Of a DNA stretch of 64,000 bases, positions 11,440-23,558 are shown piece after piece (the first letter of the stretch is position 1; the number at the start of each line of letters is the position of its first letter). The DNA comes from Boswellia sacra. Lineage: Eukaryota > Streptophyta > Magnoliopsida > Sapindales > Burseraceae. A program made the position numbers and the translations under genes. The stretch is taken from contig SNVD02013077.1 in NCBI GenBank assembly GCA_013180625.2, positions 372,001 to 436,000 on the forward strand, read 5' to 3'. The notes under the pieces were generated by a model. The model made no database searches. It was not told the origin of the DNA and saw only the letters and a list, made by a program, of their open reading frames with translations.

Positions 11440-14400
11440 TCATGGTAGAGTCGTGCTAGGCTGCTTCTCATCATCAGCTGACACAACATCAGATGTCCCT
11501 GTGGTGGCCGCAACATTGGCTGAGACAACATCGGTAGTCCCTGTGGTGACCTCAACATCAGCTGGCACAACATCGGCAGGCCCTGTGGTGGCCGCAACAT
11601 TCGCAGGCACAACATTGACAGGTCCTATAACGGCCGAGACGACCTCCTCCGCCTATGAAAAAATACGATAAGCCCAAAGCTGTAACGCCATTCTTTGTCA
11701 CTGGATATCGTCCGTGAATGCCTTAATGAATGTCAGTGGAACACCTCCCGCTAAGAACTTTATGTACTTCAAACAGTACACGGCGCATGCTCCTTTTCCA
11801 ACCTCCTGCTATGGCGTCTGTGTTGAATCCTCGATGTGCTTAATGTGGTATGAGGTTGCAGGGTAGTCAGGAAGACCGTAAACATCCAATGACACCATAC
11901 GGGGTATCAACTATGCCAGGTACGGACTGCATCTCTAACTGTGTCGGTGGAATTCTATTCCATATATGAGTCATATATAACTACGGCATAGTGATTCAAA
12001 TCCGCCTCGACTGCCACCCAATGCTCATCTCCGATGTTAACAGGGACATAGAGCTGAAAAGCAAATTATAAACATGAAAGTCAATGACAACAGTTCAAAT
12101 AAAACAGCACATACTAACACATTAAATATAAAAGTACTCACCGTGTCGACATCGACCCATGGTCATCCAACGAGGGGTATCTCCCCTATGACAAACTGGA
12201 CCATATCATCCTCGTTCACCCAGTTAATCTCATCCAGTCTGTCCGAGCATAGTTCCCACAACAAATTCATTTTTAACTGCAATTTCATGAGTACGGTTAG
12301 TACATTGAAGGAAGCAAAAATTAACTATAAATTAAGATATTTAGCAAATACCTACCCAAAAAGTGGTGTCCAGGAAAGTAGACCTGAGGACATCAGATGC
12401 GCCCATATCGTGAGCTCTACAACGTAACATCCCCAAGTAGCTATCCATGTGCTGCATATTGTAATAGTAATCAATAAATATTGCAATTGTATATCGCAAT
12501 ATTAGAGGAGATGAGAAGGAGTGAAACAAACCTTAGATGCTAGCCCCTCTGATGGCGTCATTAACGTCTTGAAGAACTCACGACCAATGATGCAGACGTC
12601 CAAATCAATATGACTGTGCTCCCTCTCCTTCCATGCATCGAAACTGATGATATCAGTAGTTGGTATAGAGGCACATGGGTCAAACAATGGAACCTGCGTC
12701 CACAGGTGGCTGCGGGATACAATGACTGCATCTTGTGTCATGATCACGCAAGGATGTACGGTGGGCTCCTGGGGGGGTTGAATATCTAGTCCCTTTGCAG
12801 GCTGAACAACCGGGGCCTTTGGCTGTACATGCTGATCGTCAGAGGCTTTCTTCTGTGGCCCAACCCTCGCCCTCTTTCTACCCGGTGGACTAACAAAAGG
12901 GCTTCGTTTATGCTTTCCCAAAAATAGACGGTGACCTCAGAGTGAAACGAAGCCCATGGGAGGAGCATCGACGGCACGAACACTCGTGTCCATGGGTTCA
13001 GGTTCTGTTGGCTCTTGACCTTCACCATCATCGCCCAAACCTCCATTCGAATCCTGTATTAAAGCAAACTATAACATCAGGTTAAGCGGTGTGACATCAT
13101 GGAAATCACAAAATCTATTTATTAACTTATGCAACATACTATAGTAGCGTATCTGAAATGGCCACCCAGTAGAACAACAGCCTCACGCAACAGAACTATC
13201 TCCTCTTATATGTCCTTGTTCTCCGCCTGTAACACTGTCATCTTCTCGCGGAGTCCTGCAAGCTCACTCAGAACTGTGCTCTCGAACCCATCATGGAACG
13301 GCTGTGCCTGTATATCATTATTCACAATCATCATGACAAACCAACCAAGCAGCAATGTAAACGGATAAGTATACGAATGTAAATTCTCATTACAAACCTT
13401 TGAGCTTGAAGGGACATCATGTACAAGAGGGAAAATGTCACGGTAGGTGGTCGCGAGACCCGACGGAGGAATCGAATTGCCTGTAAGACCATAGCTGTCA
13501 AACGTGGTAGGCGTAGGACTGATGGGAGGACCAGTTGTGACCACCACATCAGGTCTATCGACAGAACTATATCCAACGGGATGAGTTTCGAATGGATCCT
13601 CATGACCGTGACTCTCCAATGTTGGAGGTGTAGGACTAATAGGGGAAGCAGGCGACAGAGACCGCATACGTTCATCTGTAGGACTAGCTGTGTCTTTGAC
13701 TAGCCCCAACTCAGGTCTAATTCTGGAACTTTGACCAGCATGAGGTGGAGCTGATGGATCCCCTGTCGAAAGTGGCTCAATCCTCTCATCGACAATAAAA
13801 GAGCATCCACAGATATCGCCTATGCTACATGTGCACTTCTCCGGATGCCAACTACTGCAGCAAGCGTAATATACCAATCTGTCATCTGCTCCGCCTCAAA
13901 TGGCTCCAAAACAACGAGTGGACGAGCCTGCATCAACAAATAAGCCATCAAGTTAAACATTACTTCGCTGTGACCAAAAATAGGGAAAAAAAAAATAGGG
14001 GAACCTTACATACCTGCCTCCTAACCAAGAGGACATCGCGTTTGACGATGTCCTCTGATAGGGTCTTCTTTGTCTCTCACTTCAACAAGCACGGTATCCT
14101 CCTCTCAAAGTCCTCGCCCATATGTCGCGCCATGTACGGCACGGCCTCGTACAACTAAATCTTAATAACATAAGGGTTTTTTAGTGACACTATGTATTTA
14201 AATTTGTACCTCAAAGAAACTAATAAACACGTCAACATATATGTTTTTTAGTATGTACCTAAATAGCGCAGGGCACCCTTCTAAGTTATATTTCTCTACT
14301 TGCTTCGCTTTCTAACCTCCCATCGAAAGCATTTTTCATTCTTTAAGTGTCTTATCAAAAGACACCGAACCCCATGGATAATCGTTAGAATTATCCAATG

Positions 14401-15102
14401 TGTTGACAAAATTCAGTGTTTTGACAAAATTCAACCACACATAGGAGACATGTCGGCGTCGATCCTGTCCTATAAAAAAACGCTTCAGCACGTAGTACAA
14501 GGCCAGCTTTACAACATCCTCCGCTGGCATAGCTGACACATTTAGTTTACGAAGTCTCGAGTAAAAATCCATGAGCTCTATGTCCTCGCCCTCGAAGTAC
14601 GTATTCAACAAAGGGCAAGGATTCAAGACATTCGGTATTGGTGGCACGGTGGAAGCAAATCTCAAACCGGTAACCAAATCGAACTCGTGGATAGAAAAAC
14701 AAATCAGTCTTCCTAGAATGAAGGAAAAAAAATAAGATGCCAATAGTGGTAACAAGAAACTTAACTGCAACCATCAACTGCTAAAAATAAAATTATTTCA
14801 CTACATTGCACTTCAAACACCATATTTCTACCTTCAATAAGGAACCAAATCTCCTCATCATACCCTACTGTGTTAACCTCTCACTTAAGCATATTGCGCA
14901 CCAATTGAGACAGAAAGGACAACGCCCGAATGTCTATGACAAACCCAAAACATGTATTACTAAACATGTTTTGTTGCCTCTCACTTAATGTCGCGCGAAT
15001 CCATTCTATACACTCTAAACTTGCTAAATTTGTGATAACCGCATGGTAGTGGTCATCATACGTTGTCTTGAGGGTGAAGGACAGTCTAAATTCATTTGCC
15101 AT
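11440..15102 (-). pseudogene. ULP-like gene of MULE-1 (DUF1985 plus C48 peptidase), broken
   Basis: The likely start is the ATG of MANEFRLSFTLKT, directly after a TTTTGCAG splice acceptor, so an upstream non-coding exon is probable. A DUF1985 domain follows (WIRATLSERQQNMF, then HEFDLVTGLRFASTVPP, about 15,050-14,340). Next come a Pro/Ser-rich linker, a basic stretch GRKRARVGPQKK (about 12,850) that could be a nuclear signal, and the C48 peptidase domain with HWVAVE (about 12,025) and CAVYCLKY (about 11,785). A 14-residue repeat ends the protein. ULP peptidases cut SUMO or related modifiers from proteins. DUF1985-ULP genes are known passengers of MULEs. Stops (for example TAG at 11,809-11,811) and frameshifts break it; the catalytic His and Cys codons survive. 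Confidence 0.85.
11460..11640 (-). repeat. 42-bp coding minisatellite of the ULP-like gene
   Basis: Four imperfect 42-bp units encode on the minus strand repeats of the form DVVPADVAATTGP. The counterpart in MULE-2 lies at about 20,600-20,750 with a different unit count. The repeat forms the C-terminal tail after the peptidase domain. Confidence 0.75.
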
Positions 15103-15279
15103 TTGCTTCAACCTGCAAAAAAAAATGTCTGTTATAGTTAAATTTCATGGAAAATGCAAAAAACAAGGCTAAAACAACCAAACTGTCAAAACGCTTGACA
15201 AAGCTCAACGACACATGACGCGCTCGATAACGCTTGATAACAAAAATCGACAAAACTTCTATCGGATTAAACTTCTATC

Positions 15280-15760
15280 GGATTCCTTCATTCGACATAT
15301 GCTAGGTCGGATATTCGATAATACGACTGTATCGGATGTCGACCTAGTCGAGTGTCGGATTCAGAATCTGACATTGTAAAACTCTTCAGTTGATGTATCC
15401 GACACTCGACACAATTGTTTTCACTTTCATCGAATATCAGTTGGTCAAAAAAACTGACACTGAAACCGACACAAGTGAAAATTGGTTCATTCGACAAACG
15501 TGTCGAGTCCTATCGGATGCATAAACCGATACTCGCCATCAGGTCATTTTACATAAAATCGACACTCGACATTCTCAATTACAGCTATGTCGAGTATCGG
15601 AGACATGGTTTGAGATATCGTGATGGTTGTTTCAACAAAACTGACACTCGATGTCTACGAAAATGTCCTGATGACGAGTGTCGATTGGTGCATCCGACAG
15701 GATTCGACACTTAATGTCGAGTATCGAGGATAAAACCGACACTCGTCATTGTCTTCATTA
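15280..15760 (-). repeat. Dense CGACACTCGA motif array (MULE-1, ULP side)
   Basis: This is the reverse-strand form of the GTGTCGA array. It lies in the 5' non-coding part of the ULP-like gene, near the other end of the element. Variants of ACACTCGACA and GTCGAGTATCGG recur through about 480 bases. No gene is supported here. Confidence 0.7.
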
Positions 15761-16237
15761 CGATAAAAATTATCGATTTCCACCATTTTCATACACATCA
15801 AACCACAAAATCAACCTAATAACACTTCGTTTAACCCCATAAACACAAAATAAGTACAAAATTTGATCTGAAACTCAATTCCCAAATTCAAAAATCCATA
15901 AAATCTAGCACAAAACCCTAAGAAATTCAAATGTTTAATTTTGCATATAAATCTCTATTTATGCCTAATCTAAAAGTCATTTTCATTCTTCATAACGCAA
16001 ATATCACATTAAACGATCCATAAAACTACCAAAAAATCAAAAATAGCAAAAAAACCGACGAAGTAACTTACTCAAGTGTCGGTTCTTGCTTCTCTTTGCG
16101 TCTTCTTGCTTGTATCCTCAAACGATCGTCGTGTCGGATTCCTCTTGCTACGTTTCAGACGGTGTCAAGTGGTGTAGAAGGCTTGACAACGATAGAGGAT
16201 TCTATGGAAAAAGAGGGAAATGAAGAGTTTTGTAATA
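15761..16237. other. MULE-1 right subterminal region
   Basis: AT-rich sequence followed by a probable non-coding first exon of the ULP-like gene (minus strand, about 16,080-16,190). Its block GCAAGAAGACGCAAAGAGAAGC matches MULE-2 at about 16,470-16,495. The MULE-1 sequence stops abruptly at the MULE-2 insertion. Confidence 0.6.
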
Positions 16238-16246
16238 AATTTAATT
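16238..16246. repeat. Target-site duplication of MULE-2, left copy
   Basis: AATTTAATT, identical to 24,723-24,731 and in the same orientation. It lies inside what was the right terminal repeat of MULE-1. Confidence 0.8.
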
Positions 16247-16360
16247 AGGAAAATTAAAAAAATGGACACAATTAGGGGCCTTTAGTGAAATTTGGATACA
16301 TCCTGAAAAATTTTCATGCCATAGATACTTTCTTGACAAAAAGACTGACATACCCTTATG
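16247..16360 (+). repeat. Left terminal inverted repeat of MULE-2
   Basis: Contains ATGGACACAATTAGGGGCC and ATACATCCTGAAAAATTTTC, matching the MULE-1 left repeat in the same orientation and the MULE-2 right repeat when reversed. Confidence 0.82.
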
Positions 16361-16719
16361 TATTCAATTTATTTCCAAAGCCTTATTTCCCTCTTCAGAT
16401 ATATATTTCTGAAACCCCTCGACACTGCTCAAAACGCAAACTGACACGAGCATCCTCTAAGGATAGAAGCAAGACGACGCAGAGAGAAGCAAGAATCGAC
16501 ACTGTGGTACGTTTATTCGTCGGTTTTTTCATAGTTTTAGTGATTTATTTGGTTGTTTTCTGTTTCGTTAGATTTGGTTTAGTTTTTAGGGATTTTTAAT
16601 TAGGGATTTGAGTTTCCGTCAGATTTGTGAACTTATTCCGTATTTTTAGAGATAAATCTAGTGTTATTAGGTGATTTTTTTGGTTTGATGTGTATCAAAA
16701 TTGTGAAAATCGACGGGTT

Positions 16720-17060
16720 TCGTCGCGAGATAGACGATGGCGAGTGTCGATTGTGCATCTGACACATCTCAACACTCGACACTGACGTGTCGATCCGTGT
16801 CGGATGCACAACCGACACTCGATATCAGTGTATTTTTGAAGATATCGAGTGTCGGTTTTGTAGAAACCGACATATAAGTGTCTCTAACCATGTATCCGAC
16901 ACTCGACATGTCAGATGAAAGTTTGTCGTATAATCCAACATCCAACAAAGTTGTATTGTCGGTTGGAGATATCCAACAGGAGTTTTATCGGTTTATGTTG
17001 TCGAGCTCTATCGAGTGCGTCGGATTCCGTCGAGTTTTGTCAAGTGTGTCAAGCGTTTTG
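16720..17060 (+). repeat. GTGTCGA / CGACACTCGA motif array (MULE-2, ULP side)
   Basis: The array lies in the 5' non-coding part of the MULE-2 ULP-like gene. The part at about 16,775-16,860 is closely similar to the tandem unit inside the hAT element at 33,861-34,200. Both include CACAACCGACACTCGATATC and a following GAAGA-A-ATCGAGTGTCGG. Confidence 0.75.
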
Positions 17061-17145
17061 ACATGTTGCTTGTTTTAGCCTTGTTTTTTTTGCCTTTTTG
17101 CATCATATTTAACCATAACGAACTTGTTTTTGTAGGTTGAAGCAA

Positions 17146-20100
17146 ATGGCAAATAAATTTGGACTATCCTTCACCCTGAAGACACCGTATGATGAGCACT
17201 ACCATGTGGTGATCACAAAATTGACAGGTTTGGACTGTATATAATGGATTCGCGCAAACTTGAGTGCGCGGCAAAAAGACATGTTTCGTAATACATGTTT
17301 TGGGTTTCTCCTAGACATTCGAGAGTTGTCATTTCCATCTCAATTGGTGCATAATATGCTTCTGTGGGAGGTTAACACAATAGGGTGCGATAAAGAGATG
17401 TGGTTCCTTATTGAAGGTAAAAATATGGTTTTGAACTACAATATAGTTAAAAAATTTTATTTTTGAGCATCCGGTATTTGTAGTTTTTTTTGTTACATTA
17501 TTGGCATTTTATGTTTTTTTTCCTTCTTTGCAGGAATACTGATTCGTTTTTCTGCCCACGAGTTTGGTTTGGTTACCGGATTGAGATTTGCTTCCACTGT
17601 GCCACCAATATCGACTGTGTTGAATCCGTGCCTTTTGTTGGATACGTACTTCGAGGACGAGGACATGGAGCTCAAGGATTTCTATGGGAGACTTCACAAA
17701 TTGAATGTGTCAGCTATGCCAGACGAGGATGTTGTGAAGCTAGCCTTGTACTACTTGTTGGAGCATTTTTTCATGGAACAGGATCGACGCCGACTCATCT
17801 CCCGTGTGTGGTTGAATTTTGTCAATACACTGGATAATTTTAACAATTATCCATAGGGTTTGGTGTCTTTCGATAAGACGCTTAAAGGAATGAAAAACGC
17901 TTTGGACGGGAGGTTAGAAAAGTATAAGAAGCGAGCCCAAGCCAAGACGAAGCAAGTAGAGAGATATAACTTAGAAGGGTACCCCTAATCTATTCAAGTA
18001 CATACTACAAAACAAGTGTGTTTACGTGTTTATTATTTGCTTTGGCGTACGAATTTAAATGCATAGTATCACTAAATAACTCTTAGGTTATTCAGGTTTG
18101 GTTGTACGAGGCCGTGTCGTACGTTGGCGTGATATATGGGCGAGTGGGCAAGGACTTAGAGAGAAGGATACCGCACTTGTTGAAGTGGGAGACAAAGAAG
18201 ACATCATCGAAGGATATCGTCAAACGTGATGTCCTGCTGGTTAAGACGCAGATATGTAAGGTTCCCCTGTCTTATGAACTTTTCTTGTTTTTTGTCACAG
18301 TGAATCACTGTTTAATTTGATGGATTATTTGTTAACGTAAGCTCGTTCACTCGTCCTTTTGGAGCCATCTAAGGCGGAGCAGAGGACACATTGGTATATT
18401 AGGCTCGCTGAAGTAGTTGGCATTTGGAGAGGTGGACATGTAGCCTGGGTGACATCTGTGGATGCTCCATTATTGCCCGATGAGAGGATTGAGCCACTTC
18501 TGACAGAGAATCCATCAGTTTCACCTCCTACTGGTCAGAGTTCCCCTACTAGACTTGATGTGGGGCCAGCGAGAGACATATCCAGTCTTACAAGTGATGT
18601 CTGTATGCAGTCTCCGTCGCCTTCTTCCCCCGTTTATCCTACACGTCTAGCATATGAGAGTCACGGTCATGAAGATCCATCTGGAACTCATCCTGTTGGA
18701 CATAGTCTCATCGATAGGCCTGATGTGGGGGTATACAAGGACACAGTTAGTACCCTCATTAGTCCTGCGCCAAAGACGTTCGACAACTATGGTCCTATAG
18801 GCGATTCGATTCCTCCGTCGGGTCGTGCGACCACTTATCGTGATATTTCCCCTCCTGTACACAATGTTCCTCCAAACCCGAAGGTATGTAATGAGAATTT
18901 ACATTCGTATACTTATCCGTTTACATTTGCTGCTCAATTGGTTTATGAAGGTGATCATTAATAATGATATATAGGCGCAGCCGATCCATGATGAGTTCCA
19001 TAGCATAGTTCTACGTGAGCTTGCATTGTTACGGGCGGAGAACAAGGAAATACGGGAGGAGATAGTTCTTCTGCGTAAGGCTATTGTGCTACTAGGTGGC
19101 CATTTCGGATACGCTGACACGGTACGTTGCACAAGTAAAAAAACGGATTCTGTGATTTCCACGCTTAACCTGACGTTAAGGTTTGCTTTAATACAGGATT
19201 CGGTGGAGGTTCGGGCGATGACGGTGAAGGTCAGCAGCCAACTGAACCTGAACCCCTGGACACGAATGTTCATGCCGCCGATGCTCCTCCCACAGGCTTC
19301 GTTTCGCGCCAAGGTTGTCGTCTACTTTCGAGAAAGCATAAACAGAGCCCTTTTGTTAGTCCACCAGGTAGGAAGAGGGCGAGGGTTGAGCCACAGGAGA
19401 AAGCCCCAGACGATCAGCATGTACAGCCAGAGGCCCCGGTTGTTCAGCCTTCAGAGAGACCAGATCAGCAACCTCATAAGGATACAAACAGTCGCCCCAT
19501 CTTATGGACCCGGGTTTCACTATTTAACCCACAGTGCCCCCTAGCAACTATTGATGTCGGGGCCTTTGATGCATGGCTGGGGACGTGGAGGGTGATATTG
19601 ATTTGGGCGTCTGCATCGCTGATCGTAAGTTCTTCAAGACATTCTTAAGGCTGTCAGAGTGGCTTGCATCTAAGGTTATTTAAGTCCTTCTCGTCTCCTC
19701 CAATATTGCAATATACATTTCGAATTTTTATTGATAACTATTACTATATTCAACACATGGATAGCTACTTGTGGATGCTATGTTGCAGAGGTCGTGATAT
19801 GGGCGTAACTGGTGTCCAGAGGTCTGCTTTCCTGGACACCACTTTCTGGGTAAGTATTTGATAAAACATCTGAATTTATAGTTAATTTCTGATTCCTTCA
19901 ATGTGCTAACCGAACTCATAAAATTGGAGTTGAAAGTGAAGTCGTTGTGGGCACAATACTCGGACAGACTAGATGACATTAACTAGGTGAATGAGGCCGA
20001 TATGGTCCAGTTTGTCCTGGGAGAAATGCCCATCGTTGGAAGACCATGGGTCGATGTGGACAGAATGAGTAAATTTATATTCAAAGAGTTAGTATGTGCC

Positions 20101-20771
20101 CTTTTATTTGAAATGTTGTCATCGATTTCTATGTTGTCAATTTCCTTTTCAACTCTATGTCCCTGTTAACATCAGAGGCGATCATTGGGTGGCAGTCGAG
20201 GTGGATTTGAATCGCTGTGACGTAGTCATATATGACTCATGTGTTGAGCACAGTTTCACAAACACAATCAGAGAGACAGTCTAGTGTCTGGCTGAGTTGA
20301 TACCCCGTATGATGTCAATGGATGTTTACAGTATTCCGGACTACCCCGCAACCCCATACCACATTATGCGCATCAAGGATGAGATCGAGGTACCATAGCA
20401 GGAGGCTGGGGGATGAGCATGCAGCGTGTACTGTTTGAAGTACATCGAGTTCTTAGTGGGGGGCATTCCATTGACAGCCATTAAGGCATTCACGGACAAA
20501 TGCCAATTAGAGAGAATGGCGGTACAGCTTTGGGTTAATCACGTTCATCCACAGGCAGAGAAGGCCGCCACGATCGTCACAGCGCCAGCCGAGGTTAGGG
20601 CCACCACAACCTACAGATGTTGTACCTGCCGATGTTGCGGCCACCACAGGGCCTATAGATGTTGTGCCTGCCGATGTTGCAGCCACCACAGGGACTGTTG
20701 ATGTTGTGTCAGTGGATGTTTGGACCATCATTGGGCATGTCAACGTTGATTCAGCGGAGGTTGAGCAATAG
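17146..20771 (+). pseudogene. ULP-like gene of MULE-2 (DUF1985 plus C48 peptidase), broken
   Basis: Start is the ATG of MANKFGLSFTLKT after a TTTTTGTAG acceptor, as in MULE-1. The DUF1985 domain runs to about 17,860 (TGLRFASTVPPISTVLNPC). A Pro/Ser-rich linker with GRKRARVEPQEK (about 19,380) follows, then the C48 peptidase domain: GDHWVAVEVD (about 20,178), the Asp in VIYDS, and CSVYCLKY (about 20,420). The C-terminal tail has 14-residue repeats (DVVPADVAATTGP) and ends EVEQ at 20,771. Stops include TAA in DUF1985 (about 17,241), TAG at 20,396-20,398 and a TGA just before the catalytic Cys, so the gene is dead. The triad residues are still readable, which suggests it once encoded an active protease. 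Confidence 0.85.
20600..20760 (+). repeat. 42-bp coding minisatellite of the MULE-2 ULP-like gene
   Basis: About three units of GATGTTGTGCCTGCCGATGT followed by TGCAGCCACCACAGGG; it is the counterpart of 11,460-11,640. Confidence 0.7.
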
Positions 20772-21431
20772 CCCAGTATGATTGTACCATGATTTTGTAT
20801 CATGTATATATTTTGTATAGTTACACATTTTTTTAGATAGATAGTTTGTGGATATTTACATATTATTGTCTAGTGACATCTTTTGTATAGTCGCACACGT
20901 TTTCTATGTATAGTGGTACGAAAATTTGTAAATACATATTTTGTAATACGCAATACAACCAATATGAATTTGAACGGTTACTGTTTAGTTTCCCATTTGA
21001 GTTTGCTTAGCTATAAAGCAACTCCGACTGTTTACTTTTTGTTTACCAAATGAAGGCTTTATACTCATACATGAATGTTTTATACCTTGACAAAGCACAT
21101 AAAGGAGAATCTCATACACGAATATTTAGTTTAATGAAAAAGCACATAAATTCGTATTTAATACATTAATGTTACATACATTGACGAAGCACATAAATGA
21201 ATGTTTCATACATGGATGTTTTATACAATGACAAAATCACAGAAATGAAAGTTATTAATTTGAACTAGCCACAAATTGGAATAAAATAAATAGACTACAT
21301 CGCTTACAGCAAACTAATAATATTACATAGACAAAAAAACTCATTGCCTACATTTGGTAGACATCATCCCCTGTCATGAAGTGGAACTGGGTTTCGACAA
21401 GTTTGACGATTGTGCACGGAACTTCCACATC
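20772..21431. other. Convergent 3' spacer of MULE-2
   Basis: Low-complexity spacer matching one copy of the duplicated MULE-1 spacer. Repeats of the type CATACATGAATGTTTTATAC recur at 21,065-21,230. No gene is supported. Confidence 0.55.
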
Positions 21432-23558
21432 GCCCGCAAGTTCAAGACGAGCTAGACTCACAGACGAAAGGGATTCGATTCCTCCGAGGATGATCGGCTG
21501 GTCTCCTCATGACTGGCGGTAGAACCCCTTTGCTGCATACCTCCTCAGGAACCATCCAATCCTCACTAACTCCAACAGGAACAATTGGTAGAGCATTTGC
21601 ATGAGTAATGTTTCAGTTGTATACCAATGGGCACAATAATTATGGCACATCAGTAGATTCATACATTTGCAAACAGCTAATACATATACACATGGAAGCT
21701 GGTCAAGATCAAACGCCCGGCATGTGCATGTACGAGCGTGCATGTCAACGATGCTAACACGATCGTTGCCCCTAACCTTATACATAGTAAGAGAGATACC
21801 ATTAACCCTCATACGTTCTCCCTCCTTTAAACGCTCCTCCATCAACTTGTTAGCCCACGGTGAGAGATGTAATTCTGAGTTAGCAAATAACTGTCGACGC
21901 TCATAGAACCATTGCTGCAAGTTGGCCCGGTAATAATCTGCTAATAATGTAACCAGGAGGAATCGCGCATCTCGCAAGTAGCTGTTCATCGACTTAGCTA
22001 TATTTGTTGTCATGATGTTATATCGTCGACCATGAAACTGTGAACGTGCCTATTTCTCGACTCCAATCTCTCGAAGATAAGTTACTGCTACTGGCAAATA
22101 CGATTCAATTTGTCACATATAATAGTTGAAATCAGTATAGTTATATGTCCTTGCAGCTCGGTAGTATATATCCAACAAAGTCTTGTCCTTGAACGTTGCT
22201 TTCAAGTTGCCCTTTAGATGATGAGTGCACAATCCATGCAGTGCATGAGGAAAAACTGCTATAATAGCTCGTTCAATGCTACGATGACGGTCAGAAATGA
22301 AAACAAGATCTCAAACATTTTGTACAACATGATCACGCAACTGTCTCATGAACCAGTTCCACGAGTCATCATTTTCAGAATACCCAACTCCAAATGCCAA
22401 GGGGTATATTTGTTTATTTCCATCCATACAAGAAGCCAAAAACATTATACCTCTAAATTTCTCTTTCAAAAAAGAACCAGCAACTGCGATAACTGGCCTA
22501 ATTGATGATGCAAATCCAGCAATAGAGGCTCCCATACTCATGAAAAAGTATCTAAAATGGTTGTTGTCATCAGTTTCTAAAGAAATTTTGGTCTCTGGGT
22601 TTGCTTTTTCAATCTTGTACATGTACCGGGGGAGTAGTGTGAATAATTCCTCATGAGATCCGTAAAGTTCTTGCAAAGCTGCCTCCATTCCCTTCCATGC
22701 CTTGTTGTATGTGATATTAACACCCAATGACTCCTGAACATCAGACATAATATCCTTTGGATGATAAATTCTCGATGCCTCAACGAATTTGCTCTTAATA
22801 TGTTTGTCAATGACATGTGCAGTTCCTGTTTGTGATTTGGGTGAAGTTCGGCTCCGAAACATATGTGATGATTCTTATATTTTTTCACTTTGAAGAAATG
22901 TGAATTGGCTACCTTTGTGGCACATAAACGCCATTTATAAGATTCAGCACGGCAGACAACCTCAAACCTTGTTGCATTAGAGTTCCTCACCTTGAATTGA
23001 AGGTTCCGTCTTAATGCCAAACTCGATAACTTCTCACAAAGCTTCGTTTTGCTGTTAAACATCTGCCCAACCTCAACCCCAATCCCGTCAACTACAAACG
23101 ATGAAGCATCATCGCCATATATGGATGATGAATACACAATAGGCAGCATCCACCTAAATGTATTAGCCCGACAGTTGTCATTCTCAGAGCCCAAATTAGC
23201 TTCTTCATGTATACGATTTGCATCCATTATTGGCTCATTATTCGACACTGGATCTTGCTGATGTCCGTATAGTGGAGGAGTAGGTGCGGAGTAAATTGGA
23301 GAAGGAACGGTAAATGGCACATCCTGGTTCACATCATTCAAGATCTCCCTCTGTTTATCATTATCAAAATGTGAACCGTCTACATCATAGCCATCAACAA
23401 TAAAATCATCCAAACCCTCAACATCATTCTCAATACGGATAGTGCAATCATCATTGTCATCGTCAACGTGCTTACTAACATCATCACTATCATCATCATT
23501 ATCTTCATAATCTTCATCACCACCATCTTCATCATTAACATCATCACTGGTATTATTA
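21432..23558 (-). pseudogene. MuDR-type transposase of MULE-2 (5' truncated and broken)
   Basis: Reading leftwards, homology with MULE-1 starts abruptly at about 23,558 in the acidic stretch. It continues through the DNA-binding domain (VVDGIGVEVGQMFNSKTKLCEKL), the DDE domain (AVAGSFLKEKFRGIMFLASC; the first Asp, present in MULE-1 as AIDESF, is Gly here) and a SWIM-like motif (CTCRAFDLDQLPCVYVLAVC). Frameshifts lie near 22,850 and 22,310. Stops include TAG at 22,050-22,052, shared with MULE-1, and a private TGA near 22,115. The N-terminal quarter of the gene is missing. Nothing here could make an active transposase. Confidence 0.87.
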
